A stretch of DNA of 64,000 nucleotides from an uncultured Candidatus Saccharibacteria bacterium (GCA_948851665.1 CAQOWG010000002.1:58638-122637), one strand, 5' to 3'; shown: positions 32,925 through 41,807, counted from the stretch's first letter. Translations and numbers: made by a program. The notes: generated from the letters alone by a model not told the origin.

Positions 32925-32972
32925 ATCTGACTGGATTAGGCGATAAACAGATGAGCACTGGAGGATGGCTAA

Positions 32973-33221
32973 TCTGGTTTTGGTGCCAGCACCCCCAACT
33001 ACAACCGTATTAATGAATGGCCTCTCCAGTTCCTGCGTACTGGCAACTACCGCCGTTCCTACGGCTACCTCGACGCACGTACGCCGTATGGCAGCTGGTG
33101 GTCTGGCCCGGCTGGTTCCGCTACCAACGGACGCCACCTGGGTACGGCTACCGGCTACGTCTACGCCCAGAATACCAATTTCCGTGGCTACGGTTTTGCT
33201 CTGCGCTGCGTAGCGAGATAA
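32973..33221 (+). pseudogene. Start-less DGR-type variable domain segment (VR-like copy 1)
   Basis: The frame is open from just after a TAA at 32970-32972 to a natural-looking end 'GFALRCVAR' and TAA at 33219-33221, but it has no start codon, ribosome site or promoter. The translation has the C-terminal C-type-lectin/FISUMP-like pattern: 'WPLQFLRTGNYRRSYG', 'GSWWSGPAGSA', 'GYVYAQ', 'GYGFALRC'. Bases 32985-33215 align without gaps to 46536-46766. Differences fall almost only at codon positions 1-2, as with adenine-directed mutagenesis by a diversity-generating retroelement. The rest of any host protein is missing, so it is an orphan copy, a relic or a donor cassette. Confidence 0.65.
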
Positions 33222-33318
33222 AAGCCAGATTGCAAATTTGGCATGCATGTTTTTTTCTTGAATGATGTTTGATAGCGATACAGTTAGATTTATACTATTA
33301 TTGGAAATTCCCTTATGG

Positions 33319-33324
33319 TATAAT
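33319..33324 (+). promoter_or_regulatory. -10 box, 6 nt from ATG 33331
   Basis: TATAAT, six bases (GGAGTT), ATG. GGAG abuts the start codon too closely for a normal ribosome site. Confidence 0.6.
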
Positions 33325-33330
33325 GGAGTT

Positions 33331-33843
33331 ATGAACGAATTGGGCATCGTGATAATTCTTTTGGTTTGTGGGGCGGCGATTGCGGCAGCGGCAATTATTG
33401 TGGCAAAACTTGTGGCTCGGAATGAGGAGAAGAGATCTGAGGTGGAGTCGGAGCAGGTGGCAGAATCGGTAAAGTATCAATATCGGGCGGGAGGTCGCAT
33501 GATGAGCGATTTGCAGCAGGGTTTTTATTTGAAGTTGGCAGAAACTTTTGGGGAGCGTTGCTACATTTTCCCGAACGTGGCATTGGTGGCATTTCTAGAC
33601 ACAGAGATTGATGGTCAAGATGCGAAAAAGGCGCTTGAGAGTATTGCTGGGCAGACAGTGGACTATGTGATGTGTCATGCGGATAGTTTCAGGATTTTGT
33701 GTGTGGTAATACTGGGGGACGATCAGCGAGTTGCTACGCTTATGGACGCAGGTTTGCCAGTAGCGGTGATGAGTGAGGCTGAACGGATGAATGAGCAGGA
33801 AATCGTTGATCAAATTGCGGTAGCAATACGCAAAAAGAACTAA
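33331..33843 (+). CDS. Membrane-anchored DUF2726-like protein
   Basis: 170 residues. One membrane helix lies at about 4-26, a short charged linker follows, and then a soluble domain starting 'MMSDLQQGFYLKLAETFG' and continuing 'CYIFPNVALVAFLD', 'VDYVMCHADSFRILCVVILG'. This pattern resembles DUF2726, a nuclease-superfamily-like fold, though the catalytic Asp-Glu-x-Lys set is not clearly complete. The start at 33331 is chosen because of the -10 box spacing; an upstream in-frame ATG (33262) would run through the promoter. The gene overlaps the convergent ABC-F gene by four bases. Confidence 0.6.
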   Translation: MNELGIVIILLVCGAAIAAAAIIVAKLVARNEEKRSEVESEQVAESVKYQYRAGGRMMSDLQQGFYLKLAETFGERCYIFPNVALVAFLDTEIDGQDAKKALESIAGQTVDYVMCHADSFRILCVVILGDDQRVATLMDAGLPVAVMSEAERMNEQEIVDQIAVAIRKKN

Positions 33844-35522
33844 ACCAAGTCACTATTTAAATAGTAGTAATACTCGAGAAGCTCGGGGGAGAAGTTTTTG
33901 ATGATAGCTTGGCGGGATTGATCGCTAAGCGGTGGGACAACTAGCATGCGGGTGATGCCGATTTGCTCGACAAAGGCAGGGTTGTGACTAACCATGATAA
34001 TCGTGCCGGGGTAATTGCGAAGATTCTCACCGATGATTTTTTGGGTTTCGGGATCAAAGTGGTTGGTGGGTTCGTCGAGGATGAGGAGATTGGCGCGTTC
34101 GAGTAGTGTTTTGCAGAGGGCGACGCGAGCTTTCTCGCCTGGAGAAAGGATTTCGACTTTTTTATAAATATCGTCGCCAGCGAAGAGGAAGTTGTTGAGT
34201 ATGCCGCGTAGATCGGTGTCGGTAAAGTCGTAGGTTCGAACGTTGTCAAAGATGGTGCGCCGTGGGTCAAGGAGTTCTAGTTCCTGAGCATAGTAGGAGA
34301 GGGTAGTGCCATGACCAAAAATAATCGAACCAGAATTAGGCTTCAAGAGTGTTGTATTTTTTACAACATTTTCACGTAGTTCTGGGTAGGCACCGACAAT
34401 AAGTTTGAGTAAAGTAGATTTACCAACGCCGTTTTCACCAACAATAAGGAATTTCTCGCCACGATCAAGACTAAAAGAGAGGCGGTTGTAGATTTCTGGG
34501 CCGTCTGGGTAGGTGAAGCTGAGGTTTTGAACCTCGAGGGGTGTGCGGCCACCAACTGAACGAGGTGTGATATGTATTTCCACGCGCGCATACTCGGTTT
34601 CGCGGGTTTCGAGGGCTGCAAGACGTTTTTCGAGAACTTTTTCGCGCTGATGTCCCATGCCGATGAGAGCAGTATTGCTGCGTTTGGCGGCGCGAGCGCG
34701 TTTGACAAATTCCTCAAGACGCTTGATCTCGCGCTCTTCAAGGCTGATACGCTGATCTTCGGCGGCTTTTTCGGCGGCGTATTGACGTCGAAAAGCAGTG
34801 TAGTTTCCTTTGTAAAGCTTGATTTTGTGTGTAGTTTTATTAACGAAGAGTGTTTTATTAGTGACGGTATTGAGAAAATCAACGTCATGGGAGATAACAA
34901 GGACGGTGCCCTGGTAATTGCGAAGGAAGTTACTTACGAAAAGTTTAGTGCTGGCATCGAGGTGATTAGTGGGCTCGTCGAGGAGCAATAGACCGGCGTT
35001 TTCAAAAAGTACACGCGCAAAAGCGACTTTGGACTTTTGGCCGCCGGAGAGTTCGGACATTTTTTGTTCCATGAGGGATTCAAGTCCCATTTTCTCGATG
35101 ACGCGCATGAGTTCGTGATCAAAACTAGAAAGATCATAGGAATCGATTTGATCTTGGAGAGTTTGAATACGATCTAGAATAGCAGCACTGTTAGGATATT
35201 TGGCGAGTTTTTCGTATTCGGCATTGAGTCTTTCTTGAAGGTCGTCAACGGGTCGGCCAGCAGCGATATAATCCCAGACGGTGAGATCGCCGTGGCGCGG
35301 TTCGATAATGATTTCTTGTGGTAGAAAACCAATACGAACACTTTCGAGGGAAATTTCTCCATCATCAAGAGGTTGTTGGCCGAGAATGACGCGGAAAAGG
35401 GTGGATTTACCAGCGCCATTGACACCAATGACACCAACTTTGTCGCCTGGCTCAATATGGAAACTACAGTCATCGTAGATATTATTAGTACCATAAGCTA
35501 GCTTGAGGTGGGAGGCTTTCAT
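33840..35522 (-). CDS. ABC-F family ATPase
   Basis: 560 residues with two ABC domains and no membrane part. Walker A motifs are 'GVNGAGKSTL' and 'GENGVGKSTL', signatures 'LSGGQKSKVAFARVL' and 'LSPGEKARVALCKTL', and Walker B 'LLLLDEPTNHLD' and 'LLILDEPTNHFD'. The P-site linker between domains is a charged helical pair ('LEEREIKRLEEFVKRARAAK'). ABC-F proteins bind the ribosomal E site and act on translation or antibiotic protection. The exact subfamily cannot be settled by eye. TATAAT is 8 bases before ATG. Confidence 0.9.
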   Translation of the reverse strand: MKASHLKLAYGTNNIYDDCSFHIEPGDKVGVIGVNGAGKSTLFRVILGQQPLDDGEISLESVRIGFLPQEIIIEPRHGDLTVWDYIAAGRPVDDLQERLNAEYEKLAKYPNSAAILDRIQTLQDQIDSYDLSSFDHELMRVIEKMGLESLMEQKMSELSGGQKSKVAFARVLFENAGLLLLDEPTNHLDASTKLFVSNFLRNYQGTVLVISHDVDFLNTVTNKTLFVNKTTHKIKLYKGNYTAFRRQYAAEKAAEDQRISLEEREIKRLEEFVKRARAAKRSNTALIGMGHQREKVLEKRLAALETRETEYARVEIHITPRSVGGRTPLEVQNLSFTYPDGPEIYNRLSFSLDRGEKFLIVGENGVGKSTLLKLIVGAYPELRENVVKNTTLLKPNSGSIIFGHGTTLSYYAQELELLDPRRTIFDNVRTYDFTDTDLRGILNNFLFAGDDIYKKVEILSPGEKARVALCKTLLERANLLILDEPTNHFDPETQKIIGENLRNYPGTIIMVSHNPAFVEQIGITRMLVVPPLSDQSRQAIIKNFSPELLEYYYYLNSDLV

Positions 35523-35587
35523 CGAAGATAATTATAACAGGTTCTGAGTAATTTGTGGAGATGATACGGCTTTGTTATTGATGATGC

Positions 35588-35617
35588 TTGTAGTTTAGGG
35601 TTGAAGTGTGATATAAT
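35588..35617 (+). promoter_or_regulatory. Promoter of the methyltransferase gene with hairpin leader
   Basis: TTGTAG, 18 bases, TATAAT (35612-35617). The leader of about 75 nt holds a GGTGC/GCACC hairpin near 35654-35667 before the AAAGGAG ribosome site. Confidence 0.6.
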
Positions 35618-35700
35618 GGCGCGAGAGAGAGTTTGTCGGTGTTGGCGGGGGTGCAACGGCACCTCTAGGTCTTTGAAAAAGAAAGGAGAGTGTTGCAGAT

Positions 35701-36798
35701 ATGATACAGGCAGCACAGAAGGATAAGTTGCAGTTAGACATGTTGGACCGTATGGAAGAGTTTTGGAATGGTCCGAAGTATCGTGCCCTCAATAATGATC
35801 TTGGCAGCAAATGGTTCGTAGATAAATCGAAGTCTGGAGAGAAATTTTCTGACGAGGAGATGGATTTTATACATGACCAGATACTCGTGTATAAAGGATT
35901 ACGATCCAACGTGGCCGAGGTGGACGATTTTGAGGAATGGTCGCAGTGGTTTGAAACTGTGTTGTGGCCGAATATGCGGGAAAAAATTGCCGATAACCAT
36001 TCTGGTTTGGGATGGTTCTATTTACAGATGGCAAAATCTTCAAATGCGGTGCCGATGTTTGATGGAGATGCATGGGATGGTAACCTTGCAACAGCGTGTT
36101 TGCTCGCGTTTGGTATTACCCATGATATTCATGGTAAGTTGAAACCGATAGATATGGATGACCCCATGCTTATTTATATCAAAGAGAACTCCAGTCTGGC
36201 ATTCATGAGATATCGTTCATCTGTCGCGCGGAAGGAAATCATACGGCTAAGAGATAGTAACCCTGACAGAAAAATCAGGGTTGGTATATTTGGCGGTGGT
36301 GCTGAGCCTGCGCTATGGTCGGGAGGGCTCATTGATGGTGTTGAGTTCATCGTCTATGATATAAACCCTAAGATGAAGGGCGCACTGGAGCAGATTGTGG
36401 AACAGCCGTTGGAGAAATTAGGGATTGACTATCGGACTGATAACTTTACAAATGCTTTTGCGGACGCGTCATTGCATGATACTTTCGACCTGATTATTTA
36501 CAATGGGGTGATGTCATATTATCCTGAGAAGAAGGTAGCGATTGCGGCGGGGACAAGGCGATTGCTGAAAAAAGGCGGGATTATGCTTTTTGATGATATT
36601 CTCATGCATCCGGATATGGAATTTGGGTTATTGGTGAGGTGTTGGACAGTGAAATTGGTTCCTGAGCCGAGCCTTGAGGTCGCAGTTGAAAAGAACAAGG
36701 AAGCTTTGCCGGCTGCAGGACTTAAGTATGACCACTATGAATGTCAGGATGTGCGGGGTATTCACAATTGCGTTGTAAATTGGGCTATTAAAGAATAA
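35701..36798 (+). CDS. Class I SAM-dependent methyltransferase-like protein
   Basis: 365 residues. The C-terminal half is a Rossmann methyltransferase: motif I 'VGIFGGGAEPALW', acidic end of strand two 'FIVYDINPKM', motif IV-like 'FDLIIYNGVMSYYPEKK', and 'LLKKGGIMLFDD'. The N-terminal ~190 residues are helical with no recognised domain ('LGWFYLQMAKSSN', 'RYRSSVARKEIIRLRD') and may bind the substrate. No membrane or signal segment is seen. The ribosome site AAAGGAG is rather far (about 12 bases) from ATG. It is a single-gene unit with its own promoter and terminators. The substrate is unknown. Confidence 0.75.
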   Translation: MIQAAQKDKLQLDMLDRMEEFWNGPKYRALNNDLGSKWFVDKSKSGEKFSDEEMDFIHDQILVYKGLRSNVAEVDDFEEWSQWFETVLWPNMREKIADNHSGLGWFYLQMAKSSNAVPMFDGDAWDGNLATACLLAFGITHDIHGKLKPIDMDDPMLIYIKENSSLAFMRYRSSVARKEIIRLRDSNPDRKIRVGIFGGGAEPALWSGGLIDGVEFIVYDINPKMKGALEQIVEQPLEKLGIDYRTDNFTNAFADASLHDTFDLIIYNGVMSYYPEKKVAIAAGTRRLLKKGGIMLFDDILMHPDMEFGLLVRCWTVKLVPEPSLEVAVEKNKEALPAAGLKYDHYECQDVRGIHNCVVNWAIKE

Positions 36799-36847
36799 GA
36801 TTCTTACTGTTCATTGGATTGTGTATTTTTTTCGACAACTCTCTTGA

Positions 36848-36882
36848 AAACGTCCGTCAGAAATATTGACAGGCGTTTTATT
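36848..36882 (+). terminator. Imperfect terminator after the methyltransferase gene
   Basis: AAAACG and CGTTTT arms with internal mismatches, followed by T-rich sequence. Confidence 0.6.
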
Positions 36883-36890
36883 GTTTTTCA

Positions 36891-36920
36891 AAAATCCCCC
36901 GGTTAATCCGGGGGATTTTT
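36891..36920. terminator. Strong bidirectional terminator
   Basis: A stem of AAAATCCCCCGG with CCGGGGGATTTT and T-runs on both sides. It lies between the convergent methyltransferase and adhesin genes. Confidence 0.9.
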
Positions 36921-36931
36921 AATAGTGGTGC

Positions 36932-39373
36932 TTATTTCTTTTTTGTGCCTTTTGTGGTAGCCTTCTTGCTGACCTTGGTGGTCTTGCTGGCTTTGATGTT
37001 TCGAATAGGTTTACTAATGGCCTTCTTGGGTACAGCGGGAGCTTTGCTCATAGCATAGCTACGACGAGGAGTGGTGGCGGGTTTGAGATGCTTGCGGTTG
37101 GTGAAGTAAAGGGCGAAAGAGCCAGAGAAGATGAATAAGGCAATCATAATGAACCCCTGTGAGAGGATTATTTCAGCAAAATCTTGTTCGAAGATGCCAG
37201 CGGTGGCTGAGTTGACGATACCGGTACTCGGTACGTAAGCAACGGCGCCGAGAGGGGCAAGGTAGAGCAAACCACTGTCTAAGATATCGGAATCGGGGAT
37301 TATGGGAACGTCTGGAGTGGGGTTACTCGGAGTAGGTGTTTCTGGATCGGTGGGTGTTGGATCGACTGGGATGGGGTCAATTGGGGTAGGCGGAGTGGGG
37401 GTTTTAGCGTAATATACCGTGAATTCGAGGTCACGATCCTTGACAGTATCGCTAATAATAGTTTTGTCGGCGTTGTACCCAGAGATAACGGGTGAGGTGA
37501 CGCTAAAATCAGTATTGGGCTCAAATTCGCCATGGTAAGTTGGGGCAGCTTCATCCCCATTCTCTTCGAAGACATACCGAATAGTAACTTTTAGGGGATC
37601 TGGTGTTTCGATGGATGAGGGCTTATAAATCACGATGATAGTAGTGGACTCGTTTGGCATAGTGCCTTCAACGACGAACTGGTCGGGTGTATGATTGGTA
37701 ACGCTTGGCGAAGTGACATTATAGGTGTCGCCAGGGTTAAGCGTAGCGGCATAATCAGGGGCTGCTTCCTTGCCATCTTCGTATTGGTACTTAATAGTGA
37801 GCTGGACAGGAGTGACTGGATCGGGCTCCTGAGGAGCATACGGCAGGACGTCGGTGTCATAAGTGACCATTTCGACGCTGTGAAAGGCAGTGAAATAACT
37901 AATTTTGCCACTGATCTTGCCACTATTTGAACTAGTTTCCGCATAGTAGCGGAAGTAAATTCGGTCGTTTTTTTGTCCATTAGGATTGAGGTGGAGCGGT
38001 TTTTCGAGAGAAAAACCTTCAAGAGAGTTGCTGGGGGCGGAAATACCAATGTTTTGCCAAGAGTTATCATCTTTTGGGGTGTAGGTGTATTGGAGCGTCT
38101 GGAGTTCAAGCGGTAAGAAGCCGCTGTTGGTATTGCCGGGATTTTCGGTAGGCACGTCTTGTACATAGGCCGCAAGACGGATTAGCTCAAGCGGTGCGGC
38201 GGTATCGCGGTTGACTAAGCTAGTATCATATTGAACGATGTTCCTACCGTTTTCTTCTTGACCAATGATTTTCCCCTCGAGCGTACTACGACCATTGATA
38301 GGCCAATCCATGTCGGTGATAGTAATGCGCATGTTGGATTCAGTAGTACTGCGCTCGGCGTAGAAGAAATCTAGATTAACTATATCTCCTTTCTTGATGC
38401 CAAAATCACTAAGATTATAGGTGCGCTTGGTCATCTCGTTGCTGGAGAGTTTTTCCTGAGTATAAGTGGTAATGGTATTGTCTTTGTTAATTGTAAAATA
38501 ACCAGTTAACATTTCATGCAGGCCACCGATATCAAGAATCAACTTATTGTTTAGGAATACCCAGACATCATCGTCGCCTTCGAATTTAAAGACTTCAGTC
38601 CCGTCGGCTTTGACGCGTAAGGCGAACTGAAGATGAGCCGTATAGTGGAAGTTGGTGCCATTAAATTTGATAGTAGTAGGGTCGTCCTGTGAAAAATCAA
38701 AATCATCAATTGGGAATACGCCTTTGTTGCCATAAATGTAGGTATGACCACCATCGTTTGTGGTAAAAGTGACTTTGCGCCCATCAACACGCTGAGACTT
38801 TTCGGTATTATGGAACCAACGATAGAAATTATCAGTTGGAAGGACTGGGTCGTGGCCAGTAACATACCAGCTAGTTTTGTCGATACCTGCGGCGACCGTG
38901 CCGTTAGCACCATCGGCGCTAGTGAAAGCGGGTACTGGATAACCGTCGGAACCAAGAGTATCCTTAACTAGGCCATGAGCAACATCGTGAGCATAGATCG
39001 TACACTCAACCCACTCAAATTGTCGGTTGGGAGCTAGCCAGCCTTCGTATGGTTTACCCCAAGTGCTGCTATCTTGAGTCCAATAAGCTTTATTACCGGA
39101 GGCATCATATTCGCTATCGATCCAACAAGTTTGGTCCTGACGTTGATCCCAGTAGGTGATTGGGACGGTGATCTGGCTTGGACGTGTGCCAGAAGAGGTT
39201 TCCCATGAAGAGGGCGTGCCGTCGGCATTGGCAATATCGGAAAGCGACATGGCGCGTACGAGTGAAGAGACGGCGATGAGTGCTAACACCAAAAATGAAA
39301 TACAGGCAACTATGCGGGCGCTGGTTCCAATACGATATTTTACCAATTTTTGACGAGATTTTTTTGTAGACAT
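36932..39373 (-). CDS. Fibro-slime / MucBP surface adhesin with C-terminal membrane anchor
   Basis: 813 residues: N-terminal signal helix (about 18-42), fibro-slime/PA14-like lectin region (about 55-360, 'FEGDDDVWVFLNNKLILDIGG', then 'LDFFYAERSTTESNMRITI'), a beta-rich middle, two MucBP-like repeats (about 520-650: 'TIKYQYEDGKEAAPDY', 'TIRYVFEENGDEAAPTY'), a Pro/Thr stalk, a VPSTG pentapeptide near 714-718, a membrane helix near 740-759 and a Lys-rich tail of ~54. It is exposed on the cell surface and suited to binding a host or glycan. VPSTG before the helix could be a sortase signal, which is inference. Two sortases are in the window. Confidence 0.82.
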   Translation of the reverse strand: MSTKKSRQKLVKYRIGTSARIVACISFLVLALIAVSSLVRAMSLSDIANADGTPSSWETSSGTRPSQITVPITYWDQRQDQTCWIDSEYDASGNKAYWTQDSSTWGKPYEGWLAPNRQFEWVECTIYAHDVAHGLVKDTLGSDGYPVPAFTSADGANGTVAAGIDKTSWYVTGHDPVLPTDNFYRWFHNTEKSQRVDGRKVTFTTNDGGHTYIYGNKGVFPIDDFDFSQDDPTTIKFNGTNFHYTAHLQFALRVKADGTEVFKFEGDDDVWVFLNNKLILDIGGLHEMLTGYFTINKDNTITTYTQEKLSSNEMTKRTYNLSDFGIKKGDIVNLDFFYAERSTTESNMRITITDMDWPINGRSTLEGKIIGQEENGRNIVQYDTSLVNRDTAAPLELIRLAAYVQDVPTENPGNTNSGFLPLELQTLQYTYTPKDDNSWQNIGISAPSNSLEGFSLEKPLHLNPNGQKNDRIYFRYYAETSSNSGKISGKISYFTAFHSVEMVTYDTDVLPYAPQEPDPVTPVQLTIKYQYEDGKEAAPDYAATLNPGDTYNVTSPSVTNHTPDQFVVEGTMPNESTTIIVIYKPSSIETPDPLKVTIRYVFEENGDEAAPTYHGEFEPNTDFSVTSPVISGYNADKTIISDTVKDRDLEFTVYYAKTPTPPTPIDPIPVDPTPTDPETPTPSNPTPDVPIIPDSDILDSGLLYLAPLGAVAYVPSTGIVNSATAGIFEQDFAEIILSQGFIMIALFIFSGSFALYFTNRKHLKPATTPRRSYAMSKAPAVPKKAISKPIRNIKASKTTKVSKKATTKGTKKK

Positions 39374-39392
39374 TCTATTGACCCTGCTTTAA

Positions 39393-39411
39393 TGGATATG
39401 CTATAATCTTA
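39393..39411 (+). promoter_or_regulatory. -10 region of the 7TM-GAF gene
   Basis: TATAAT at about 39400-39405, with TTGACC 18 bases upstream (near 39376). The -35 lies in the short leader of the divergent adhesin gene, so the two may be co-regulated. Confidence 0.65.
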
Positions 39412-39439
39412 GTATATTTCAAAAAAGTGAGGAGGTCAA

Positions 39440-40789
39440 GTGAGTTTACAAGCCATTCTGGTTTACGCTGTGTCCGCGTTGGCGATAATGTCAGGCATAG
39501 CGGGTTATGTTGGTTCACCAAAATCTGAGCGTAAGCGAATGATTTGGTATTCGTTGATGGCGCTTTTTGGTGCGATTTGGGCAAGTTCCTGTATGCTGTT
39601 TTTGGATTTACCAGTAGATGCTAGTGAAGGGTTGGTAATTGCTGCTCGTACTGGCATATATTATGGTGGAGCGTTGATGGCCATTGGTATCACAGTTTTT
39701 TGTACATGGCGAGAAAAGTGGGGCAAGGCTATTTCGACAATTTGCGTACTTTTTGCAGCGTGTTTTTTGACTTTACTCACTGTGAGTCCGGAGGTGATGT
39801 TTGAGGGATATACTCTTTCTGTGCAGCAAGGTAATGCAATTGATCTGGTGGAGGGTTGGGCTTACCTTGCATACTTCCTATTCTTTGCTGTTTGTTGCAG
39901 CTCTGCTATTATTGCGACCTTTATGCATTCGCGGAGGGTTCGTCATAAATCAGTAAAGCGCGGTGATTACGTATTATTAATTGGCTTAATTTCGACCAGT
40001 GTATTTTCATTAATTTTTAACGTTATCTTTCCGATTTGGGTGCGCTATGACTTGATTTGGGTGGGGCCACTATCCTTGGCGGTAACGCTTATTGCCTTCT
40101 ATTTCGCTTTGTTGAAATTCCATCTAGTGTCGATGGATTCGAAGTGGTTGAAGATTCTTTCAATGGTAGTTCTGATGGTGTCTGGTGCAGTGATTTATAT
40201 GTTAATCTTCTATCTAATTTTTACTGCGCTCTTCAAGATTCCAAATCCTTCGCCTGCGATTTTAGCTTTGAATTTCTTGATGATTATCATTGTGCTACTA
40301 TTGATGCCAGTACTGAATGAAGTCTCATCACAGATTAAGTCGTTGATTGCGGTTGGGCAAGTTGATCTAGCATATGTAGTGAAAAAGCTAAATCGCGTTG
40401 CGACGAAGAATATTGATTTGCGGGAGCTTGCGGCGTTTTTGGCGGATCATCTACATTTTAGTTATGCTGGATTTATTCTAAATGGCAGATTGTATGGCTC
40501 GAAGACGCTAACGGTGACGCCGGCACAGTTATCACAAATTACACACATGAAGGCGTCCGGTTCGGATATTTGGCAACAGCCCAACAAGACAACACAGGAG
40601 ACTTTGGATGAACTGGGGATTAAGGCGGTAGCAGAATTGCGCAATGCCAAGGGGCGTACTTTTGGGCAACTGGTGGTCGGTAAACCTATGGGTAAGAGTA
40701 GCTTCGATCGACGAGATTTGATTCAGATAGAGATGATAATCAATTTAGTGGCGACGATTATTGATTCGGAAAAACATTTAAGAGCTTAG
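39440..40789 (+). CDS. 7TM sensor with GAF-like domain, no kinase domain
   Basis: 449 residues with a GTG start and GAGGAGG 5 bases upstream. Residues 1-290 hold seven to eight membrane helices, like the N-terminal 7TM region found on some histidine kinases. After a helical linker ('NEVSSQIKSLIAVGQVDLAY') comes a GAF-like sensor domain (about 315-445). No histidine phospho-acceptor or ATPase domain follows, so it is a receptor without output. A separate GHKL-type domain is encoded at 46013, which might act in trans (speculation). The CAP gene follows by 23 bp. Confidence 0.7.
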   Translation: MSLQAILVYAVSALAIMSGIAGYVGSPKSERKRMIWYSLMALFGAIWASSCMLFLDLPVDASEGLVIAARTGIYYGGALMAIGITVFCTWREKWGKAISTICVLFAACFLTLLTVSPEVMFEGYTLSVQQGNAIDLVEGWAYLAYFLFFAVCCSSAIIATFMHSRRVRHKSVKRGDYVLLIGLISTSVFSLIFNVIFPIWVRYDLIWVGPLSLAVTLIAFYFALLKFHLVSMDSKWLKILSMVVLMVSGAVIYMLIFYLIFTALFKIPNPSPAILALNFLMIIIVLLLMPVLNEVSSQIKSLIAVGQVDLAYVVKKLNRVATKNIDLRELAAFLADHLHFSYAGFILNGRLYGSKTLTVTPAQLSQITHMKASGSDIWQQPNKTTQETLDELGIKAVAELRNAKGRTFGQLVVGKPMGKSSFDRRDLIQIEMIINLVATIIDSEKHLRA

Positions 40790-40812
40790 TAAAATAACCG
40801 GAGAAAAATGTT

Positions 40813-41802
40813 ATGGTCGCTAAAATGCTTCGCCAAACTCGGGTTACGATTCTGTTATCACTCAATGCGGTAGTAATCTTGATTGTCGGAATTATGATTT
40901 TTTCGGCGATTAACCTTAATGGTGGTATCGATTTGAAGGTAGTATCAGAACGTGATGATACGGTTGCGGAGAGTCTTGATGAGCTAGGACTAGTTTCGCC
41001 AGGAGTAGTAGTGAAAGATGCGCCAACAGTGATACCGAGTGGCGGTGGATCTCAGGGGAGTGCTGGTACTGTTGATAATAGTGGCGCAGTAGTGAATGGT
41101 GGACATGGTATCTCAAACGCGGCGGTACCATCGGGTCAGCTTTGGAATGAGACGGCGATTACGATATATCAGACGGCTGATTTTGATATTTGCGTGGGTG
41201 GAGGCTTGTCAGGGCTTGGTGAAATGTATTGGCAGACCAGTAATCCGAGCGTAATCAAAGGTTTTTATAATGCGGCGCGGACATGGTTAGGATACAATTC
41301 GGAAACATGTCGCTATCCGGCGATTGTGGGGACTGGTACTACAACTATCACGGCTGGTACATATGATGGATCGCGCAACGATAAGATTACCGTAACAGTA
41401 ATTGCCCCGCCAGTGGAACAATGGAAGCGTGATGTTTTGACATTAGTAAATCAAGAGCGTGCAAAAAATGGATTAGTGGCGCTTACTTGGGGTACAACTT
41501 GTGAAAACGCAGCAACAGTGAGAGCGCGAGAGATTATGACGAGTTATTCGCATACGCGCCCAGATGGTTCATCATTTGATACGGCTTGTCCGGTACCAGC
41601 AACAGGTGGTAAGGCGGGAGAGAACTTGAACGCTGGTAACGCAGCGGTGTTGCCAGAAACGGTAGTGGCAAGTTGGATGGCGTCACCGGATCACCGGGCA
41701 AATATTCTTGATCCGGACTTTAAGTATGTTTCGGTAGGTTTCATTTTTGATCCAAATTCGTCATACAAGACTTATTGGTCGCAATTCTTCTCGACTTATT
41801 AG
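40813..41802 (+). CDS. Secreted CAP-domain protein
   Basis: 329 residues: membrane anchor or signal at about 12-33, a Gly/Ser-rich stretch near 70-105, a beta domain of about 90 residues with two cysteines ('FDICVGG', 'SETCRYP'), then a C-terminal CAP/SCP domain (about 200-329). The CAP domain shows 'DVLTLVNQERAKNGLVALTW', 'SHTRPDGSSFDTACP', 'GENLNAG' and 'SWMASPDHRANILDPDFKYVSVGF'. Bacterial CAP proteins are extracellular and may bind lipids or act on the wall. It is in an operon with the 7TM-GAF sensor. GGAG lies about 10 bases before ATG. Confidence 0.85.
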   Translation: MVAKMLRQTRVTILLSLNAVVILIVGIMIFSAINLNGGIDLKVVSERDDTVAESLDELGLVSPGVVVKDAPTVIPSGGGSQGSAGTVDNSGAVVNGGHGISNAAVPSGQLWNETAITIYQTADFDICVGGGLSGLGEMYWQTSNPSVIKGFYNAARTWLGYNSETCRYPAIVGTGTTTITAGTYDGSRNDKITVTVIAPPVEQWKRDVLTLVNQERAKNGLVALTWGTTCENAATVRAREIMTSYSHTRPDGSSFDTACPVPATGGKAGENLNAGNAAVLPETVVASWMASPDHRANILDPDFKYVSVGFIFDPNSSYKTYWSQFFSTY

Positions 41803-41807
41803 GTGAA

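Noticed and set aside
32965..33265. Plus-strand ORFs starting at 32965 and 33017 over VR-like copy 1
   Set aside because: They are out of frame with the conserved domain, have no ribosome site and give Pro/Arg/Leu-rich nonsense.
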